Assembly (NCBI RefSeq): GCF_901000735.1
Contig: NC_081549.1
Coordinates: forward strand, 6,439,416-6,503,415
From: Corylus avellana
Taxonomy: Eukaryota; Streptophyta; Magnoliopsida; Fagales; Betulaceae
DNA length: 64,000 nt
Direction of reading: 5' to 3'
Shown: piece after piece, positions 58,123-64,000 of the stretch
How positions within the stretch are numbered: the first letter of the stretch is position 1
How the letters are laid out: every line of letters starts with the position of its first letter
Notes under the pieces: model-generated
Database searches by the model: none
What the model was told of the DNA's origin: nothing
What the model saw: only the letters and a program-made list of their open reading frames with translations
Made by a program: the position numbers and the translations under genes

Positions 58123-61100
58123 GACTCATCAATCACTGTTGCTTTTGATGACATTCCAGAAGATGGTTTGAATAGTCCTCTTCGTCTAGAGAAAGTGGCA
58201 AATGAGGTATGATCAAAAAATTTTACTTAATGTTATTTCAAATCGGCTTGAATTGTTATGTAAGGCAGACAATAAGCTACTTCTAGATCATTTATTTTAC
58301 TGGGAATAAATATCTATGATGGAATCTATACATCACTTACAAGTTTATAAGCAGTTCAAACTGTTGGATATTGGGAACAATATAGTTACTATGCTTTCTT
58401 ACACCAAATCATATCTGTCATCTATTTGTAAGTGAACTTACAATTTGGTTTCTAGTTTCTAAAAGTTACAAAGTCCACAAAAGGGGATTTGGTATAAAAA
58501 TTCTTGTGTCTCATGGTCTATGCTGGGGTTGTATCAACATCCAATTTACTATGTGCTTATGGATATTCATTGGAAAAAATAAGTGCTGCAAACACTAATT
58601 ATCTATGCAGGTTATATACCGCAGAATGAAGGATGCTTTGATACAATTGAGTAAAGGTGTACAGAAGGGACCTGCAGCTGACCTCATTCCTGTTTTATTT
58701 GGTGAGAGGTCACCGACAGTGACCAAGAAGGATGTCAAATTCACACCCTTCAACTCCAACCTTGATCACTCTCAGGTGTGTATATTTTATCTTGTGTTTC
58801 CTTGTACTCAATCATGATGTTTTCGTTATTCAGATTGTTTCTTATTACTAAGATATTTTTATTATTTACTATTTTCTGCCCTCAAAATAATTATTCCTTT
58901 GTAGTGAATGTAATCATGAAATAAGAGACATACAACCCCATTAAACGAATTCTGATAGGAACTGGTTGGTTTCTATCGAACTTTGAGACTACTTCCTTTA
59001 ACTCTGAAAATTTTCTCAACTTCAGTCTAAATTGGATTGTTTATGGTTCATACATTCAATGTTCAAGTTTTGGAGTATAGATGCTCAACTATCTTCAAAA
59101 TCAAAAACAGTCGGCCCATTGAAAACATGTGGATTTCTAAATCAGCACACTCCAATAATTTCTTTCATTGTTAAGTCACGCTCCAATGTGGATTTCTAAT
59201 TCAGCTAACCCTAATATTGTTTGGATTGTAAGTCACATATGCATCCAATGGGTCTTGAAACCACAACCAGATCCTCACTCTAATATGATGTAGTTTTAAT
59301 AACTACTTCTTGGCTATCCTGGGTCAGACGAGGCAACTTCCACTAGATATGTCATGGATGTTTAGGCTAGTTTAGAATATAACTGATATTATGTTTCTTA
59401 AATTTGCACACATTTATGTGTGCAGGAAGAATTCGTCTCTGTGGTCCTCTTTGCACATGTACTCTTGTATATTACTTGTGTACTAAGGTTGCACTACTTT
59501 TTATGCTATTTTTAGTATTGCTAGTACTTATATTTGGAAAAAAATGGTGTCTTAGTGTGTTTGAATACTTTCATCCATGCTTGCCTTTTTCTATGTGTGC
59601 ATTGGACTTTTTGTGCATGCTCCATTTCTCACATACTAAGGCACTTTGTCTCTCCCCCTTTCTTTTCTCCAAAGAAAGATGCCATTTCAAAAGTCCTGTC
59701 ATCAAAGAATGTATTTTTGCTGCACGGACCTCCTGGAACTAGAAAAACCACTACGGTGGTGGAGATCATCTTACAAGAAGTGAAACGTGGATCAAAGATT
59801 CTTGCACGTGCCGTTTCAAATATTGCTGTGGACAACATTGTTGAGCGACTTGTTCCTCACAGGTAAAGTGATGCCTTGATTTATGGGGAAATCATTTTTA
59901 AACCGAAATTTTAGCTTAAAATTTGGCAGAGGAATGATAATAAGTATGTATTTTCCATAAACCCTTAAGGCGGTCTTATTTTATTTTCAGTCAAGCTATA
60001 TGATCGATCGCCTTTGACAATTTTGTATCCTAAACACCAATAAGACTAGTGAAAGGTTTTCTAAATTAGATATGAAAATCTTTTAGTCATCAATCTCGGA
60101 CCATTCATTTATGGTGCTGTTGCACTGTTGTCGAGGGCTTTCTTGAGTTCAATCAGTAGAGTAGTAGGGTAGGTTAATAGGGTTTGAAATGTCACAGCTT
60201 TGTTAACTTCATGTCTAGAGTGGATTTTTCAAAACTAAGCATTCTTGGACAGATAAGCATGCCAAATTTGTCATATATGTTTACTTAGATTATGTGCCTT
60301 TTGACTGATGAGCAACTTTGATCCTATCTGTTAAACCAATGTGTCTGGGGTGTAGGGTCCATCAATTTTATGTCATATATATATATATATGGACGAGCAT
60401 TAAATGCAACCAATGATCTCTATTTCCATTTCTTTTGTTAGGAGTAAAGTTGGTGAGAGTAGGGCATCCTGCACGTTTACTACCTCAAGTATTGGAAAGT
60501 GCCCTGGATGCACAGGTATGTAAATTGTGAAGTTCAGTTTTGAAAAAAAAAAAATTGATACCTCAACCTGGAATTCTTATTATCATGATAATGGTGTCAT
60601 CTCATTCACATGATTTTACATGTTTGTGTATATCTTTCTGTTATGCACTTTGACGTTTCTCTCTTGTTGTATATGAGAACTTGTCATGGGTACTTGAATG
60701 AGCATATGAAGTTTGGATTTCTCTCAATTGTATATTGTTAGAGAAACTGAAAGTCCGTTCCTTTTCCTTTTCCATCGAAGTTGTCAAGATCAAGTTATAT
60801 CGCTTTCTGTGCCTTATATATATATGTTAAACATTCTTAAAATCCATTAATCCTTTCCTTTGAAGTTTTGTAGTCACTGATTGTGGTACTGTGGGGCGGA
60901 CATTTCTTCATTCCCTGAAATATTGCAATGCTGATGAAATAATTTTATTATTTTTCTACGTAGTGCTGTTTCCATACCTTCTAATCTTTCCTTTTTAGGT
61001 TTTACGGGGGGATAATAGTGCTCTGGCCATTGACATTAGGAAGGAAATGAAGGTACAGACTCACAGTAGATTTGAAGGCAATTTTAATGCCCAAAAGTTA

Positions 61101-61591
61101 TCAATGATTGCTGTTTCAATTATTCAAAAATGATTCTTTACGATAAGCTTTGTTGTTGTCATATGATTCTAAGATAAACTTTCTATAACCAAAACTATTG
61201 TATTCGTTCACTGAGAGAGACTTGATATATGCTTGGGCAACAATTGGCTGTTGAATGGTCTATTATTCATAAAAAAAAAAACGTGTGCTCTGAATATAGG
61301 ATGCTATTCCTCTTATTGTGATTCTTCCCATCAGCAGCTTGTTTCCTTGAAATTTGTTTATACACCGGAGTTCATTTTAGGCTTGTGAAATCAGATAATT
61401 TTCTCTTGTTATTTGATGTTTCAACTTGCATGCCCTTGCTGCATTTCTTCAGCCCTTAAAGGGGAAACTGTTGAAAACCAAAGACAAAAAACACAAGGAG
61501 AGACATCCAGAAGGAGCTTAGGACTCTTTCTAAAGAAGAGCATAAACGACAGCAGCTGGCTGTTAAAGATGTAATTGCAAAAGCAGATGTG
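58123..61591 (+). pseudogene. IGHMBP2/SMUBP-2-like superfamily 1 helicase, internal exons
   Basis: Six exons: 58123-58206, 58611-58775, 59675-59862, 60442-60515, 60999-61052 and 61453-61591. Together they cover DSSITVAFDDIPEDGLNSPL through [52 protein letters not shown] and LAVKDVIAKADV, i.e. the end of the 1B-like region and the first RecA part. Lesions: the Walker A Gly before Lys is Arg ([10 protein letters not shown]), the exon 4 acceptor adds one base, and an extra A in exon 6 (GACAAAAAACAC) leads to a TAG. The N-terminal ~120 residues, motif II (DEGAQ) and all later helicase motifs are absent. Non-functional. Arabidopsis At2g03270 is the closest protein I recall. Confidence 0.85.
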
Positions 61592-62165
61592 GTATTTTCT
61601 TCCCATTCTCACACGCAACAAAAGCTACCCTACCATAGTTATGATTTTGTATATTGGAATGGAGTTTTTTTTTTTTTTTTTTTTTTTAGTTTTGATCTCA
61701 ATTCTGAAAATCATACTTGCTCTTGAGAAGCCAGTCCAGAGAAGAGGTTGGGAGAAAGTCATAATTAGCCAAAAATTGTTGAACTATTTCAGTTATTTTT
61801 TAATTAACTTTGTTCAATGAATTGCAGGCTAGGACCTTTCTTTTGAAACATAATTTTGCAATTCAACCTAATGCCCACTGGCCCTTGTTTCGAAATTATG
61901 CCTATCTCTTCATGTCCATTGATGACTTTGAAATTATGCCACCCATCACATGGTCTTTTTCTATTATTCTTATAAATAAAATTATTCATAACACAAGTAA
62001 ATCAATTCAATAAAATAAAAATGTATCCCGACAACATACTTTTTATTAGTAAGCTTAGGCCTTTAGCACATAATCATTATAAAATTCCCTAAAACAAAAT
62101 CTTGAGTCATGAGTTTTCATACTTCATCTGTAGGAGAATGTGACTAATGCTTTGATTTAGCAACT
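61592..62165. other. No gene seen
   Basis: Follows the last helicase exon. A poly-T run is at 61663-61687. The next helicase exon, expected to encode a TTLTGA motif, was not found here. The overlapping frames at 61804-62013 are unsupported. Confidence 0.5.
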
Positions 62166-62831
62166 AAATGGGTATGGAACATTTAATTTAACGTAGAGAG
62201 GTCCAGTTAAGGGAGACAATTGATGCCAAGGGCCACAATAGGCATCCTAACTAGTTGCATTTTGTAATAGAGTAGTTACTAGATTGTAATATTTGGTTGT
62301 GGTTATATTTAGTTGTAGTAGATTTAATTTGCAAGGAATAATAATGTGAATTGGTTGTATTTTGTTGGTCTATATTTTGCTATTGAAATATGTTGGTGGT
62401 GGTATTTTGTTGGAGGACAACAAAGGTAACCCAAATTTGATTCTAAATACATTCAAATTTCTCCAAACAGATAGAATTATTATATTACTTGTTTAACAGA
62501 ATAATTATATCACTTGTTTATCTTTAGAACTACTGAAGCAGCATGGGCTTTAATGCTGCCAACGCCACTGCCACTTTACATGCAAAACATCTAACCATGC
62601 CAACCATGAGTTCTTTTGGAGTCAATGTCAAGGGAAAAATCTCTAATATCCAATGCCAGATGCAAGAAGCATCCAACACCACCAATTAAGAATGCAAAAG
62701 CAATACTTTTTCCCAGCTAGAAAAGATGCCATTGATGTACCAACAAAGATCATATTGTGAACATTATTCAAGATGAACAATCAATTTGCTATCGAAATCT
62801 CTCGAAAGAAAAAGTTTTTGGGGAAAACATA
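62166..62831 (+). repeat. Dispersed repeat, copy 2 (partner at 10779-11330)
   Basis: Same order and strand as the copy at 10.8 kb. It is longer because of a direct duplication (ATAGAATTATTATATTACTTG / ATAATTATATCACTTG near 62475-62515) and an insertion around 62610-62710. Non-coding. Confidence 0.7.
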
Positions 62832-62929
62832 ATGCCTTGGGGGCTGAAAAAAAAATTCTAATATAACAAGAATAAATCCCAAAAAGATATAATAAAGAAG
62901 AATATAAAATATTCTAACATAAAAAATCA

Positions 62930-64000
62930 TCAATGCATATCATTGAATTCAATTGACACTATCACCGTCGAGGAGAAAGAGGCTTTCCACACAAGACATT
63001 GCCCAATACTTTGGAGAAGTACTGGAATACTCTTACAAACCATGCTCCATGTCTTCTTGTTTGTGTCATACCAAAATAGATCTTTATACATGTTTTGCAT
63101 CAGAACCTTTTTGCCGTCCTTTGAAAAAGCTAATGATCGGTTGAGGCGAAACTTCCTACGTACTGTGTAAATCCGACTCCAACTGCTCTCCACCCCGTAC
63201 TCCTTCATCATCTAAACATTAATGTGTTGTGAGCCAACGTCTTGATCCTTAGTATTTACAGAAACACAAAGTGATCCTTCCAAAACCCTAATCGAATAAG
63301 ACTTGAACGGAATCGGTAGCACTCTGAATTTCTCGGTAGTGAGATTGAATGCTAGAAGGGTCATTGATGTAGTACTTTTAATCAACCAATGAAAAGCTGG
63401 GTTTGAGAAAGCTGGCCCACTCCAAATATTTGAATCCTTGCAAGGCCATTGATCTTCTGCTCTTCTCCAAGAATGTGCTTTCATACTATATACCATAGTT
63501 TCTAAGGGCTTCCTACCATAACCCTCATTAGTCACAAATACTATCATTAAAACCTTGTAATCATTGTTGACTGGATCATACCCGAATGCTAACGATTGCT
63601 CGATCTGGGGGTTAGGCTCTATAGCAGGCTCTATATGCTCAAAAGGTAATCTCTTGTATTTTTTGATTGATGGATTCCAAATAACAATGTCAAAACCATC
63701 GTAGGTGGAAAACATGTCATCATAGTTGAGGATGCAAACTAAGCTGTTGCAACAGCCTATCACGAGGTTGTGTGGACGAAAGAATGGTGGGATGATCTTC
63801 AGGGGCTCGCTCATCGACTCATCCTCATTGGAAAAATTTACCAAGTGGTAATCATATTTCCATCGCCTAAGAGGAGACAGCTCGTGCTTAGATGTCTCCA
63901 CAATGAAACTTAATTCTCTGTTGTTGTTGTTGTTCTCGAAATACAAGTTGATGAAATATGGGTCGTGGATTAGAGCAAACCATGGCTTTGAAACGCACTG
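62930..64000 (-). pseudogene. F-box-associated protein gene, one in-frame stop, 5' end outside the window
   Basis: One continuous minus-strand frame from the window edge (QCVSKPWFALIHDPYFINLY, the linker after an F-box) to the stop before 62930, broken only by TAG at 63212-63214. Visible: PHNLVIGCCNSLVCI, a WNPSIKKYKRLP motif typical of the F-box-associated domain, FGYDPVNNDYKVL and PAFSNPAFHWL. After the stop comes MMKEYGVESSWSRIYTVR, which in relatives reads V-W-x-M-K-E-Y-G-V, so the TAG replaces a Trp codon (TGG). Such proteins are substrate adaptors of SCF ubiquitin ligases. The F-box itself would lie beyond 64000. It could be a recent pseudogene, a truncated protein or a sequencing error. 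Confidence 0.82.

Overview
The window is nuclear DNA from a flowering plant, probably a woody eudicot; nothing in it identifies the species. The reasons are GT-AG introns, plant-specific families (a fatty acyl reductase of the MS2/FAR2 type, a CYP74 enzyme, DUF620), a plant tRNA-Gly, and a dense load of plant transposons (hAT, PIF/Harbinger and Mutator-like elements, Copia LTR elements).

Left part (1-23.3 kb): the first exons of a lipid/sphingoid-phosphate phosphatase (LPP-delta type, minus strand, running off the left edge); a complete nine-exon fatty acyl reductase (FAR2/MS2 type, minus strand, 4973-9005) whose splice junctions all keep frame; a tRNA-Gly(UCC); a decayed polyprotein fragment; several MITEs; two hAT elements with 8-bp target duplications; a GC-rich element with facing terminal repeats; and an intact, intronless CYP74 gene (21824-23278). 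The phosphatase, reductase, tRNA and CYP74 are the convincing functional genes. They belong to separate pathways (sphingolipid/phospholipid turnover, sporopollenin-type fatty alcohols, oxylipins), and nothing suggests joint regulation.

Middle (23.3-53 kb): mostly repeats. Its centre is a tandem array of six units of about 1.06 kb (29.5-36.3 kb) derived from a small Werner-syndrome-like 3'-5' exonuclease gene (WEX family, minus strand). Every copy has frameshifts or stops, and the acidic catalytic residues are degenerate. A 92-codon ORF just upstream of the exonuclease start is nevertheless open at exactly the same length in four of the six units. A second, diverged block (42.2-52.5 kb) repeats the order flank - WEX copy - AT-rich flank - DUF620 pseudogene. 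Its WEX copy is split by a nearly complete 2.3-kb Copia-type LTR element. A 100-N gap at 43643-43742 is flanked by 2,882 bases that appear identical (40761-43642 and 43743-46624), so one DUF620/WEX copy is probably an assembly artefact.

Right part (53-64 kb): a same-strand chain of gene fragments that keep their introns. These are the first four exons of an ATXR4/SDG38-type SET-MYND gene broken by a retroelement fragment, two unassigned exons, and six exons of an IGHMBP2/SMUBP-2-like helicase with a mutated Walker A motif and a frameshift. At the right edge is an F-box-type gene on the minus strand with one in-frame stop, running out of the window.

No prokaryote-style system, CRISPR array or complete autonomous transposon was seen. 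The most unusual biology is the alternating WEX-derived array with its upstream ORF; the most important technical point is the duplicated sequence around the gap.
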